Shown here piece by piece: positions 1 through 11,919 of a stretch of DNA of 64,000 nt. A program made the position numbers and the translations under genes. The stretch comes from Cercis canadensis (Eukaryota > Streptophyta > Magnoliopsida > Fabales > Fabaceae), in contig QAOA01002442.1 of NCBI GenBank assembly GCA_003255065.1, positions 190,330 to 254,329 of the forward strand, in the 5' to 3' direction. How positions within the stretch are numbered: position 1 is the first letter of the stretch; the number at the start of each line of letters is the position of its first letter. A model generated the notes under the pieces. The model saw only the letters and a list, made by a program, of their open reading frames with translations, was not told the origin of the DNA and ran no database searches.

Positions 1-518
1 TCCCTTCACTTTTTGATTTACTATAAGCCTTATGTCAAGCCTTATTTTGACTATTGAAATATCATTCCATTTATTAACTTTGATCATGTCATGGTAACTT
101 GCAGCAAAGGTCAACGTTTACCATTAAAATATGGGTTGAATTTTTTCTATTTGACTGTAATATATTTCCCTTATCAAATATGAATTTCACTAATATTGAG
201 AAACAATATGCATTTAATTTTTAAAACCCATATAATAATTTGTTCATTTAATCAAGGCTAAATCAGAAAAATATTTGAGATCAAGAGAAATTTTTGTGAT
301 AAAATAAAAGGACCAACGTTTTTTTTGATTGTGTTGTGCATTAATTTTGATAATCTCCTTAATTGAAACCGAAATTCAAGAATCAATTTGAACAAATTTT
401 GGTTGTTCAAATTCATGAATATTTGAACAACTTTCCTTATTATTACTAACAGCAGTAATTTCTCTTAATAAAAAAGAAACTCATTAATATTAGGAAACAA
501 GATAAATTTATATTCTTA

Positions 519-561
<43 letters not shown>

Positions 562-703
562 CTTTAAAAGGAGAAACGTATATGAACTAAATGCAAATAT
601 GATCATTGTAATTAAAAATCATTAATATGATCATTGGAAATATATCTAGGACATTTAGAATTTGCTCAATTATATAGTTGATTTCTTTTATTTTCTTTAT
701 CGC
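1..703. other. AT-rich intergenic DNA with (AT)n microsatellite
   Basis: No gene is visible on either strand. The only structured item is a pure AT dinucleotide run at about 522-560. The rest is stop-rich AT-rich sequence. Confidence 0.7.
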
Positions 704-3560
704 CAAATGACATGACTCTTTAAGATTTTGATAAGTGACCATGAACTCTACTAAGGGGACACAATAAAAAGGTTGAGTAAATATTTTGAAAAGGTATATT
801 TGGTCTTTGTTAAATCAATTTTCTTAAAATATTAAATAGTAAATATGTAGTACACTAGACCTTCTATTATATTAAATTTAATAAGTAGTTAAGGGGGCCA
901 GTGTTACAATGTGAAATACTTCAAGCGGTGATATGCTCAATTTGTTAGATTTGGTAGAAAAGTGAAATAAAACAAATGGATTAGGGTACAAAATTGTTAT
1001 TCATTCAATGAAATGAGAATCAAAATAATTATAGTACATCCCTATGAATTGTAAGAAAAAAAAAATTTGAAATAGACAAAGCATGTTTCATATTCTAATT
1101 GATTTGATTTGCTTTGCTTCAACTATTCAAAAGAAGAAATACAGTATTCTCTTTAAATTGTAAAATTTATAATTATTTCAATTTTAATTATAATAAATAC
1201 ATTTAAATATATATCTATACATGTGACACTAACTTCCTTTTTTTGGATTTTTTTTTTCATCTCAAGAATTTCTATGTTCAAGGAAGACAAAAGTTTTTTT
1301 TGGTCCAATCTTCTCTCTAATTTTACTTAATGTACTTGATGTGAGTGGGAATTGGGTAATTGATAATTAGGATTGAACGGGAAGGAGCAAAAATTAATTC
1401 AAAGTGTAGTACCCTTATTAAATCATACTCTAATGCTTTAGCAAGCTTAAACACTTCAGCTTTAGCAAGTTCCTCAGTTTCAGATTTTTTTTTCTCTTAT
1501 GAATTAGAATGAATGAGGCATTTGATGGCTAAGTTGGGTACTAAGGGTCTGGATAAGTTTTTATTATCCTTTTTGTGAAAGGTGGGATTGAAACCCATCC
1601 AATTCTATTTTGAGGTGGTGAATATTACAAGTATACTATAAAACTTTAGCAAAACCATCCAATTCTATTTGGAGAAATTGTCAAGCAAAATCTATTTCAT
1701 ATTTGAACTGAAGGTAGAACGCGCGGACATATTAATATGGCATATTCTTTGCAATTAATATGAGAAAAAATTGTATTATCTTATGCAAATTGTAATTTCA
1801 TGCAGACCAAATACTATTGGGCACATTTTCTATGTGATTTTATGGGGATATCGCTGCTAGAGCAGCCTAACAAATACTACTTCATAGTTTGGTGCTAGAG
1901 TTTGTTCTTGAGGAAGATTCCTTTATTTTGACTATATTGGAGAAATTATATACCTACAAATAGAGGGTGGTACTAAAATCCTCTCGTATCCTCAAATTAA
2001 TCTAAAGTTGTAAAATTTGGATTTATGAGTCATAATTTTGTCTAATTAAACAGGTCATAGAAATTTAAAAGTTATTTTATTTTAATTATATCTTTTTTTT
2101 TTTGGAGTGCCTATTTTGTAACCTCTAGGTCTAAAATTTTGAATGGAAGCACAGAAGGATGTCTCTAAGAGGTGAAAGCCCACGTTGCAACCTCAAGATT
2201 GAGGAGCAAATATGTTATAAAGAATAAGTATGGAAATATTAGTTTAACCACAAAGAATTTGGAAAACAAAGAAAGAGTCACTAGGATTTTATTGGTCCCC
2301 TAAAAAATACATAACAATGATAGTTGATCCCTTCTTATAAATTCATCTCACTGAAAATAAATTGAATTTGAACATGGGACAATGACAATTTCACTATAAG
2401 GGCAGGGATAGAGCCACGAACCAAAGCCACTAGGGGCAATTATCTATACTTAATTTTTAACATATATAATTAAATTTGTACAACACAAATTTATACTTAA
2501 CTTTCAAATTATAAATAATAAACTATTAGATTACGTAAGATGCATGAGAAAAAAAAAGTATGACATTCCAATCTTCCCCTTGTGTAATATAGATTTTGAC
2601 TACTACTTTATTCTTAAAAGTTTTTTTTTTTTTTTTATGAGATAATCAAGGTAAAAAACTTAGTAAGGTGGCTCTGTCATTTTACTTAGGACTATCCCCT
2701 ATGATAACTTCACTTTAAATCTCTACAAAGTAATAATGATAATTGGATGACAAAGGTTCCTTAATTAGGTGACAACTTCTATATCCTTTTCAAAGATAAA
2801 TGGATTGAAAATAGTAGGGTTGGGTGATGGGGATGGAAAATTTAGCAGGATTAAAGGGGAAGAATGCTACAATGTGAAATATTTGAGGGTGTGATATGCT
2901 CAAATTGATGGATTTGGTAAGAAATTGCTATGAAAGAAATATATTATGGTCTAAAAGTGCAATAAATACAATGAAATAAGAATCAAGATGATTACTGTAT
3001 AGCCATGGAACCAAAAATAAGTCGGTGAAAGAAACATCGCCCATTTAAATTTCTAATTGATATGCTTTGCTTCAACTATTCAAAAGACCAAACACTATAT
3101 ATGTGCACTAACTTCATTTGTTTAAGAATGTCAAAAGTTATTTTGGTCCAACTTCTTTCTCATTTTACTGAACTCCATGTGACTAAGCTATTTCATGGTT
3201 GATGGATTCTTTATAGGTAGTACATCTATCCTAAGCGCCTCCAAGATTCAAATGCAAAAGGTGGCCAATGGATTGGTAGACTTAGTCCCTCCTACCTTAA
3301 TTTTTTTTTAAAACAAGTTGTTGTGGCAGGGTGAGGTGTCTTTTCTTAAATACAATCAAACATTTTACAAAAAAAAAAAAAAGTTGCTGCCTCTTGCAAT
3401 TGTACCTCTTAAATAACTCATTTATCTTTACCATAAGACATGATTTGGAAAATTTCAATGTTTGAAACTTATACAAATCTATTGTATTAAATGTATATCT
3501 ATTTAATTATTTATACTTATGTAATACAAATAAATAAAATAAAGAATAGGCATTTGAGAC
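704..3560. repeat. Dispersed duplication, copy 1
   Basis: This stretch is repeated at 11443-15360 in the same order and orientation, at roughly 90-95% identity by eye. Shared landmarks include the segment around 1081 matching 11761, the one around 2140 matching 12850, and the one around 2830 matching 14580. No reading frame of note is shared. The second copy carries about 1 kb of extra sequence, so this copy is closer to the uninterrupted form. I recognise no transposon ends, so the nature of the repeat is unknown. Confidence 0.75.
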
Positions 3561-6500
3561 AAGTTTGCTTCATGTATAATATAAAAAAGAGCGGTGGAGG
3601 ATGCATTCATTGTTGATAAAGATCTTCAATTGACAAAATTATCAACCAACAAGATGAAGACCATAATCAAGAATGAAAGGCCACAATGAGATTTTACTTT
3701 TTTTTTTTTTTTTGGTTATATGATAAGGCATATTCTGGATGGTCTACAGTGAACTATGTAATAAAACTTGAATGTGGGTTATGCAACCACACATATTAGT
3801 AAAGATATAATTCATATTGTTTTCATGAGTTTAAAAGTTAGTGTAGTTGGAATTAGCTTTGGTATATTAATCAAATTATTCAAAGGATAATGGTATATAA
3901 TAAATATCATTCGCAATATAATATTTCATGAGTTACAATATTAATATTCTACCAAATCCATGTTACTATAATAGATAGTTAGTTTTGTTTGAAAATGAAA
4001 TGCAAATTCAGAAAATGCCTTCTACAAATGAGAACGAGAAATACAAATCATTCTTCTAATAATTGGGATGTGACTTTTATTATAAATAAGGAAGGAACCA
4101 TTACACATCCCATTCAAAAATAAACAAGAGGGCAAGTAAATTTTTCATAGTAGATTATTGGGACGGGATGGAAATGGGAAACAAAATTATTTTATTAACC
4201 ATTGTGGTGTCCACTTTGAAAAGTTAAGATATATATGTATTATAGATAATGTTATAATCTGACTTATGTGTGAATATCTTATACTATAAAATAATTAAAT
4301 TATTAGAATCATTGAAGTTTTCTATTTAAATTTCTTAAGAAACATTTTTTTTTTATGGATGTTTCGAGAGTATCTTGCTGATCTAGAACATCAAAAACAT
4401 TTTAAATGGCTCATGTTGCTATCTCTTTGTTCATTCATTTGATAAGGAAAAATAGTCCTATTTTTGGTTTCATAATTTTAGCCTTTGATTGTGCAATTAA
4501 GGGATGATTTAGGTAGTTTGATTTGTCTAAGATGTTATTCATGTTAATTGATATATAACTATGGTCTAGGTAATTTATAATTGCAACGGAATGGGAAAGA
4601 AAATGAAAATCAATTTTATAACTTAGTTTGGGTATGGTTGAGGTAAAAACAATTATTGAATATCTTATAGCACTTGAAAAAATAGTGGATTAGACCATGT
4701 TTACATGCTTCCTAAAATGAGATACAATTTGCACACCCTTTCTTTGCATGATAAAAGGTGTGACTTTTAAATTGAAAATCATGGTGCTTTTTTTTTTTTA
4801 TTTAAAAAAAAGGGTATTAATAGAAAATTGGTATTATAATATTTAGAGATGTGTGATAAGAAACTTATATAGCATAGTTTGCCTACTACATTTCATTTTT
4901 GCAGTTATCAAAAATATATAGGAAAGAGAACTGGGATAATATGACATCATTATATTACAAAAGCACTGGCCTTGCAAGATTGGAGAGCACTTTAGCTGAT
5001 TGGTTTAATTGTTGCCTTAGTAATATTGAAGTCAAGAACTATCTAAGAATATAGCTTTGTATCTTCTAATTCATTAAATTAAAAATTTAGACATCATCTC
5101 CAAATTATCAAGAAATTATATATTTGTTAGAAATAAAGTAATGCTTCTGAATATTTCTTTCCTTGAATCCACATTTTGAATTTATTAAGTGGACGAGGGA
5201 TTTAGAATATTAGCACATTGAAGTGCTTGTTGTGCAACATCCCTAACTTCCCTTGGACATTAAAGATTTGGCTAGGAAAACAGAACCTGATTTTCAAGAA
5301 TTTATGGACACTTTGTGATGTCTATGATTTGACTTGTGTTTCTTTAGTTGCCCTTCCCTTGGTGTTGGAAGAAATTAATGTGCTTAAGAGAAGTACTTTG
5401 ATATAATCCCTATAAATTCATTTGGTTTCTTTGTGAAATTTTTTGGATACTTTTATTTATGAGTCTAAATTTGAACACAGAACTCAAAAGATTTGAGGAT
5501 GACCTCCATAGCACTCAAACACAATCTGTTTGGTGTTTAATTTTGGTTCTGATTATAAGCCTTGACTTATTTTATTACAATTTTTTTATTTCATTCAAAG
5601 TCCATCATGTTATTCTTAATTTATATATTTAATATGTAAAACTTTTTTTAAAGGATTTTGTTTATTATTGAATAATTTTCTTTTAATTTTATTTTTGATA
5701 TAGAAATGTGTTTTTATTTTTAAGTAAGTGCTGAAGGTATTAATTATTTTTTATTTTTTAAAAATTTATAGATGGTAATCAAACAACTAGGAAGTGACAT
5801 TTATTATAAATAAGAAAGGAACTATTGCATGTCACATTTAAAAATAAACAAGGAGGACAAGTAGATTTTGGGTAGTTAATTTTTGAGAAGTTAAGATAGA
5901 TATGTATTATAGATAATGTTATAATTTAGCTTATCATGTATGGATATCATATATATCATATTATAATTAAATTATTAGAATCACTGTATATATATTATTT
6001 TCTATTTAAATTTTTTAAGTAACATTTTTCAATGGTTGTTTAGAAGAGGATCTTGCAAATTGAGAACATTGAAAACATTTTAAATTGCTGATGTTATTTT
6101 CTCTTTGTTTATTCATTTGATAAAGAAAAATAGTCATATTTTTGGTTTAATAATTTTAGCCTTTGTGTAATTAAGTAATGATTTAGGTAGTTTGATCTGT
6201 CTAAGATGGTATGCATGTTAATTCTTATATAACTAGGTCTGGGTAAGTGATAATTGAGCCGGAACAGGAAAGGGAACATAACTAAATTTTACATCCATGT
6301 TTTAGTATAGTTTGAGGTAAAAAAAAAGGATAAAAAATTAAATACCCTATAACGCTTTAAAATTGATGAAGAACAGACCATGTTTACATGGTTCCTAAAA
6401 TTCTAATAGGATCATAATTTAGATAACCACTAAACCAACCCTAACGGGTGATCCAATAGCATTTCCTATTCTAAGTCTTGTGCCACCTTTGCTTGCAAGG

Positions 6501-6590
6501 GACAATGCTAGGGTGTTATTATTAATAGAATAAATCACAGAGTTATAAAAACTTATGCTCTAAATTAGAGTTTGTCAGACTCACTATTAT
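3561..6590. repeat. Gene-free region with a local direct duplication
   Basis: About 4060-4720 is repeated at about 5790-6400 with many substitutions; both begin with a TTATTATAAATAAG-type motif and end near a segment that reads 'ACCATGTTTACATG'. A third related piece lies at 13540-13740. No gene can be supported; a 62-codon open frame at 5218-5406 has no recognisable family. Confidence 0.55.
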
Positions 6591-6654
6591 GTGCTGCCCC
6601 CCGTCGATCCACGCATCGTGTGGGGACCAGTACTATATGAAAGTCCAAGAATGA

Positions 6655-7412
6655 TGGTGAAGCTGTTATTTAGATACTAGATGTCATCTCTTTACGTTGT
6701 GGTGATGATCCAATTCATGATATAGTGAACTCAACTTATCTTAGATTCATGACAAATATGCAAGATCCAAAATATTGCAAAGAAAGAGCGATCATTGCCC
6801 CTACACTAGAATTGGTGAGAAAAATCAATGATTATATGGTTTCTTTATTGCCTGATAATGAAAAGATCTATTTGAGTTCATACAGTACATGCAAATCATG
6901 GGAGAACGGATTGGACGATATCCATACACCCGAATTCCTAGATGGTATCACCCTATATGGGCTTCCAAACTATAGGTTAGCACTGAAGCTGGGTGTATCT
7001 GTCATGTTATTAAGGAACATAGATAAGAAAAATAGATTGTGCAATGGAACGAGACTGATAATCACACAACTTGGGAGATATGTGATGGAGGAAAAAATTA
7101 TTTTTGGTAGTAACATAGGAAAAAAGGTTTTCATTCCAAGGATAAACCTGACATCCTCTAATAAGAATATGTCTTTCAGACTACAGAGAAGACAATTTCC
7201 CATGCATGTTTGCTTTACCATTTCAATAAATAAGAGTTAAGGTCAATCCCTGTCGCATGTTAAGTTATATCTACCAAAATCAATCTTCGGTTATTGAAAA
7301 CTTTATGTGACTTTTTCAAGGGTTCGAACAAAGAGCGACCTCAAAGTTTTGACAATCGATACAAAGAAAAGTTCCACAACAAGCACCACAAATATTTTTT
7401 TTCAAAAAGGTG
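6655..7412 (+). pseudogene. Helitron PIF1-like helicase, C-terminal fragment (broken)
   Basis: The translation matches the C-terminal part of the PIF1-type helicase domain of plant Helitron Rep/Hel proteins, which unwinds DNA during rolling-circle transposition. Diagnostic pieces in order are CDDPI-like GDDPI, DPKYCKERAIIAPT, HTPEFLDGI, GLPNYRLALKLG, MLLRNID, LCNGTRLIITQLG, KVFIPRI and FRLQRRQFP, then the helicase motif ISINKS. A TAA at 7238-7240 stands where the family has glutamine (KSQGQS), so a CAA to TAA change is likely. After it the frame continues with GQSLSHVKLYLPKS, and after a further break LYVTFSRV follows in another frame. The Rep nuclease and the N-terminal Walker motifs are absent. 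It lies 600 bp upstream of a Helitron 3' end, the usual arrangement. Confidence 0.85.
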
Positions 7413-7589
7413 TTCCATAAAATCACTCAAAGAGGTATGACATAAATTGAAACAACATATCATGTATGTAAATAAACATATAAACTCTAAAGATTTAATC
7501 TTACACATTCTAATTATACCAATGTTGCATTTCCAATATCAGAGAAAGTTCGTATAGACTTAGATGAAGACATTGATAGTCCCAGCCCC

Positions 7590-8016
7590 AATCATACACC
7601 ATAATGCAATTTTCAAATTTTCTATGAATTCATGATTGATACTTTTTTTTTTTTTTGGTTACCCACCAGTGTCCGGGCTTCGCCCGACTAATCCGGTTTC
7701 GAGCTGGGAAGGACCACAAGGGCGGTAAAGTTCTCCCAACAGACGCAACTACATTCCCAATGGCTCGAACCCGAGACCCTTGGTTAAGCTAGAACAGCCC
7801 CTTACCCGCTGATCTACACGCTTGTTGGTATGATTGATACTTTTAATAGATTGGATCTATTGTTCAACAAATGAAATACACAATTGGTATATTACATACT
7901 ATAGATTTATATAATTTATACTTTTATTATCACATAAATTTTATCCTACATTCCATTGCCTGGGTCCCGCACCTCGCCGCGCAACGGCCTGTGCATCGGC
8001 GCGGGAATAGTACTAG
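7590..8016 (+). mobile_element. Helitron 3' terminal region, copy 1
   Basis: The end has the Helitron layout: a hairpin (CCTGTGC at 7988-7994, loop ATCG, GCGCGGG at 7999-8005, paired if G-T wobbles are allowed), a 7-nt spacer, then CTAG at 8013-8016 followed by T. The preceding 200 bp matches the region before a second such end at 15600, interrupted here only by a SINE. Sequence after CTAG differs between the two copies after four bases, which supports the boundary. The helicase relic upstream probably belongs to the same element. Confidence 0.75.
7647..7829 (-). mobile_element. tRNA-derived SINE inserted in the Helitron end
   Basis: On the minus strand the element starts at about 7829 with an internal pol III box A-like stretch (GTAGATCAGCGGGTAAGG) and box B (GGGTTCGAGCC), and ends in an A-rich tail (T run at 7647-7656 on the plus strand). 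A perfect 15-bp target-site duplication, ATGATTGATACTTTT, lies at 7632-7646 and 7830-7844. The homologous Helitron end near 15412 has a single uninterrupted copy of this site, so it serves as the empty site. Confidence 0.88.
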
Positions 8017-8282
8017 TAATTTTAAAAGAAGAACCCCAATGCACCACATGCTGCCATGTGGGAATCCAGCCATTAATACAAATCATGAATTAACACAATT
8101 AATGATGCAATGAAAATTGGAAATCAATTTAAGAAATTTGAATTTGAGGAATAAATTATAAATTTAAAAAATTAAAAGAAAAAAGCATAATAATTTTCAA
8201 TTGCACTCCATAATTTTAGCCCAACAATAAATGTTGATTTGTCAATATGATATTTCAAATTTTAGGGTTTCCTCCATAAACC

Positions 8283-8291
8283 TCTATATAT
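8283..8291 (+). promoter_or_regulatory. Possible TATA box upstream of the BOI-like gene
   Basis: CTCTATATATAC sits about 340 bp before the ATG of the BOI-like frame. A plant core promoter of this form is plausible, but AT-rich DNA makes such matches common. Confidence 0.3.
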
Positions 8292-8624
8292 ACTTCATTG
8301 CATATGAGGCTCACCCCCATTGCATTACGAATATGTCATCTATTTTCCTCCATTTGAATAAGCTCTCAGGTGTGCTTTTTCAAATCGTTTAGTAGCTTAT
8401 GAATTCATTTTGCTTTATATCCTTTATTTTGTAGATTTTCTCCATCTCCACAATCAATAAGGTATGCTCTTTGCCTTTGATTTGTAGGTTGCTTTGTTTA
8501 TTTTTTTTAGTATACTGATTTGTAGTTTGAGTTTCTATTTCAACCCCATCAAAACAAACAAAGCTTCGGTTTTGATTGCAATCAGAGGGCTTTCTCTTCT
8601 TCGACTTGCAATAGCTTTCCATCG

Positions 8625-9056
8625 ATGGCACTATCTCATGCTGTAAGTGCCCAGCTTAAGCTACAGAGACATGAGATCGACTGCATTTTTCTTTCACAGG
8701 TGACACTTTCTATCAAGCCTTGGAAAAGTTGTTTTCTGTTTTGTTTTTTTTTTTTTTTTTTTTATTGTTTTGCTTTTAAATTCTTGCTACAGATTTACAT
8801 TCATCTAATTAATGAAAATGATCCTTTTCGTTTGAAACAGGACGAGAAACTAAGGCATGCTCTGAAAAATCAAAGAAATGAACAAGTGGCAACCCTGTTG
8901 AGTAGTTTTGAATCAAAATCGCTGAGCTTGATCTGGCAAAAAGAGGAAGATTTGGCACAAGCAACAAGGAAGACTATAGAACTCGAGGATCACTTGAGAA
9001 AAGCAGAAATGGAAAGCGAAGCATGGCAAAGATTAGCTAACAATAATTTATATTGA
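8625..9056 (+). CDS. BOI/SBP1-type E3-ligase fragment: coiled-coil segment without RING
   Basis: Two exons, 8625-8699 and 8841-9056, with a GT-AG intron of 141 bp (exon end CACAG before GTGACA; acceptor GAAACAG), give a 96-residue protein in phase. The intron is open in frame only because of its T runs. Residues 9-25 (QLKLQRHEIDCIFLSQ) followed by DEKLRHAL, ALLSSFES-type TLLSSFES, KEEDLAQATRK, ELEDHLRKAE and ESEAWQRLA correspond to the helical coiled-coil region of BOI-related and S-ribonuclease-binding E3 ubiquitin ligases. In that family it precedes a C-terminal C3HC4 RING. Here a TGA follows QRLANNNLY, so the RING and the N-terminal part are missing. It may be a truncated pseudogene or a small gene able to pair with full-length ligases; the sequence does not decide. 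No neighbour is related. Confidence 0.6.
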   Translation: MALSHAVSAQLKLQRHEIDCIFLSQVTLSIKPWKSCFLFCFFFFFFYCFAFKFLLQIYIHLINENDPFRLKQDEKLRHALKNQRNEQVATLLSSFESKSLSLIWQKEEDLAQATRKTIELEDHLRKAEMESEAWQRLANNNLY

Positions 9057-11442
9057 TTGTTTTAGGACGTTTTTTGTTTTAATTTATTTATCAAATAACT
9101 AATGTATAAGGTATTGTAACATGGATTCCTCAAATATTGTAATAAACTTATAAAGAACGAATATATAATTAAGTAATCATTGTTGGAATTCCACCCTTAG
9201 CAAAAGTGGTCACCATTGTTGAATATTGCATATTATTATGTCACAAAAGTGGTCACCATTGTTGAATATAAATAACATTGGTTTTAAAATTAACTAATGT
9301 ATAAGAATGAAATTCGGCCCTTTGCAAAAGGGTCACCATTGTTGAATATTGCATATTATTTACAAAACTACCACTTTATTATATCAATTCATAATGGAAA
9401 TTGTCATTTTAATTATACTAAGATTCAAAATTACCATATCTCAATTATTATCAAAAATCTAATAGATTTAAAAACATATTGCATTAATAAGAGATTCATA
9501 TGAAATTTTAAATTAAAAAATATTATCATTGATCCAACCATGAATAAAGGGATTATGTAATGACATACACATTAAATATCTGAATTTCAAGATTAGAATA
9601 TATACCCTATTTAAAATCAATTTGCATTAACATTAAATTATATAATTGTTTTATTCAAATAAAACATAAATGAGTCAAAGCATGATTGAAGGTGTTTTGT
9701 GATTAATATCAACAAATTTTTTGGAGGATGTTAATATGAGCAATATAATTCATATAAAATGAAAATATAATATGATACTTTTACAATTAATACCGTATCA
9801 CTAAATTATGGGTAATTGATTTATAACCATTAATTGATTGAGTTATCAGTTTTTTCTTTTTTTTTATAAAAAAGTAACATACATGGTCCCATAAATTTTA
9901 ATACATATTTTGAAAAAAAAAATCAACCAAACACATTGAAACGTACCAATCAATATAAATGCTGATTTAAAAAGCAAGTTTGAATTTACAAAAGCATCAA
10001 ATACTAGAATACTTATAGTGCGTACCAGCCCATCTCTAATACATCTATGTTAATTTTTCTTAAGTTATACATAGCATGTTAAAATATTAAAACTATAAAA
10101 AAAATGATAAATTGATTTAGTTATTCTTAAAAATTGGCTAATGTAAACAGAAACATGTGGTTAGATCAATCACAGTTAATCAAGAATGGAAGTAAGTAAT
10201 TACTAAATTACTACTATATCATGGTTCTATTCCTAAGATAATGCCAATATTATTTAAATTGTTATACTTCTGGGAGGAGTAAAATTCGAGAATCACTATT
10301 GATAAGCAAGAAATAGGAAAATAGCATTATTGAAATTTGAATGAAATTCTAGAGAAAGAAATCAGAATTTTGGCATGTGTGTACAAGATAGATAAAATAA
10401 AAAACTACAGTATATGGAATGCAACCAATAAAGTGGTCAGATCAATCACAGTTAGTCAAAAATGGAAAATAAGGACTTAATAAATTAATAGCAAGGATAT
10501 TAGGCAATCAAACATTTTCCTTATTTCCAAACATACTTCCATGAATTACATAGTGCTAATTCTAATCAAATAATAGGAAAGGAATATTTCCTTATATACA
10601 GTTCCTACATAAAAGGCTCATTTCCTTATATTTTTCTTATTAAAATTTGTACAAATTTGATAGAGATGAATAGTCCTAGCAGAATAAGGTTTACAGTGAC
10701 TTATCAATTAGTATATTTATTCAATTAAGCATTGTGTTTTCGAAATAAAAAAATATTAATAAAAATTAGAAGTCAGAGAGACCTCTCCTTTTTAAGTTAT
10801 CATTTAAACAAAATTCCATTAAAAAGCATCTCAAAAGTTTAAGACAAGCATTTCCATGATATACATGTTTCACTAACCATAATAGCATAGAATAATAATA
10901 GTTGTAATTAATTAGATCATATAAGCCATATTTAAAATCAATAGCAATATTTATGAAATTATTATAGCTTTGTTAATAATAAAAATCTTACAATTTAGGA
11001 GTTTGGCAATTTACAATTTTAAATTATTTGAAACTGAATTGATATAACTTATTATTTATGCTCATTTTGGTTGCAACAATAAAAAAATTTAAACAAATAA
11101 TCAAAGCCTTAAGGACACATGTCAAGCAAAGGTATCACCAAAAATTATAAGGCTATACATATATTACAGCTGTCTCTTAACAATATATACAAATCAAAGT
11201 AACAATAACTCTTGCATAATATATTGTTGGGCCAAATCTTGCATTTAATAGTGACAAACCCAAGGACTTTTCATATAATAACAATGATATCATCATAGAA
11301 TAACAAGAATTGTTGTTATAATATTTAAGGAAGCTTTTGAATAATGTATGAGGGCATATAAAATCTTTTTATTTTGAAACAAGAAGGTGCACTATGATAT
11401 TGTACCTTGCACGAAGATATTATTATCCCTTTCAGGATCACC
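9057..11442. other. AT-rich intergenic DNA, no gene seen
   Basis: Nothing recognisable is coded here. A short motif, GTGGTCACCATTGTTGAATAT (with variants such as GGGTCACCATTG), occurs three times, near 9206, 9250 and 9327. The rest is AT-rich and stop-rich on both strands. Confidence 0.7.
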
Positions 11443-11882
11443 AAATGTCGTGACTCTTTAAGATTTTCTACGAAGGGGACACAATAAAAAGGTTGAGTAA
11501 ATATTTTGAAAATGTATATTTGGTCTTTGTTAAATCAATTTTCTTAAAATATTAAATAGTAAATATGTAGTGTACCAGACCTTCTATTATATTAAAGTTA
11601 ACAAGTAGTGATATGCTCAATTTGTTAGATTTGGTAGAAAAGTGCAAGAAAACAAATGGATTAGGGTAGAAAAGTGTAATTAATTCAATGAAATGAGAAT
11701 CAAAATGATTATAGTACATCCTTATGAATTGTAAGAAAAAAAAATGTGAAATAGACAAAGCAAGTTTCATATTCTAATTGATTTGCTTTGCTTCAACTAT
11801 TCAAAAGAAGAAACACGGTATTCTCTTTACATTGTAAAATTTATAATTATTTCAATTTTAATTATAATAAAGAAGCATATAA

Positions 11883-11919
<37 letters not shown>

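Noticed and set aside
5218-5406. 62-codon open frame in the AT-rich left part
   Set aside because: No recognisable family, and no conserved partner in the local duplication.
6590-6640. Hairpin CCACGC/GTGTGG followed by GTACTAT, resembling a Helitron 3' end
   Set aside because: The CTRR terminus is not present (CTAT), and helicase sequence begins just after it, so it is at best a decayed end.
7657-7829. Possible tRNA gene on the minus strand
   Set aside because: Box A and box B are present, but the body, A-rich tail and target duplication show a SINE.
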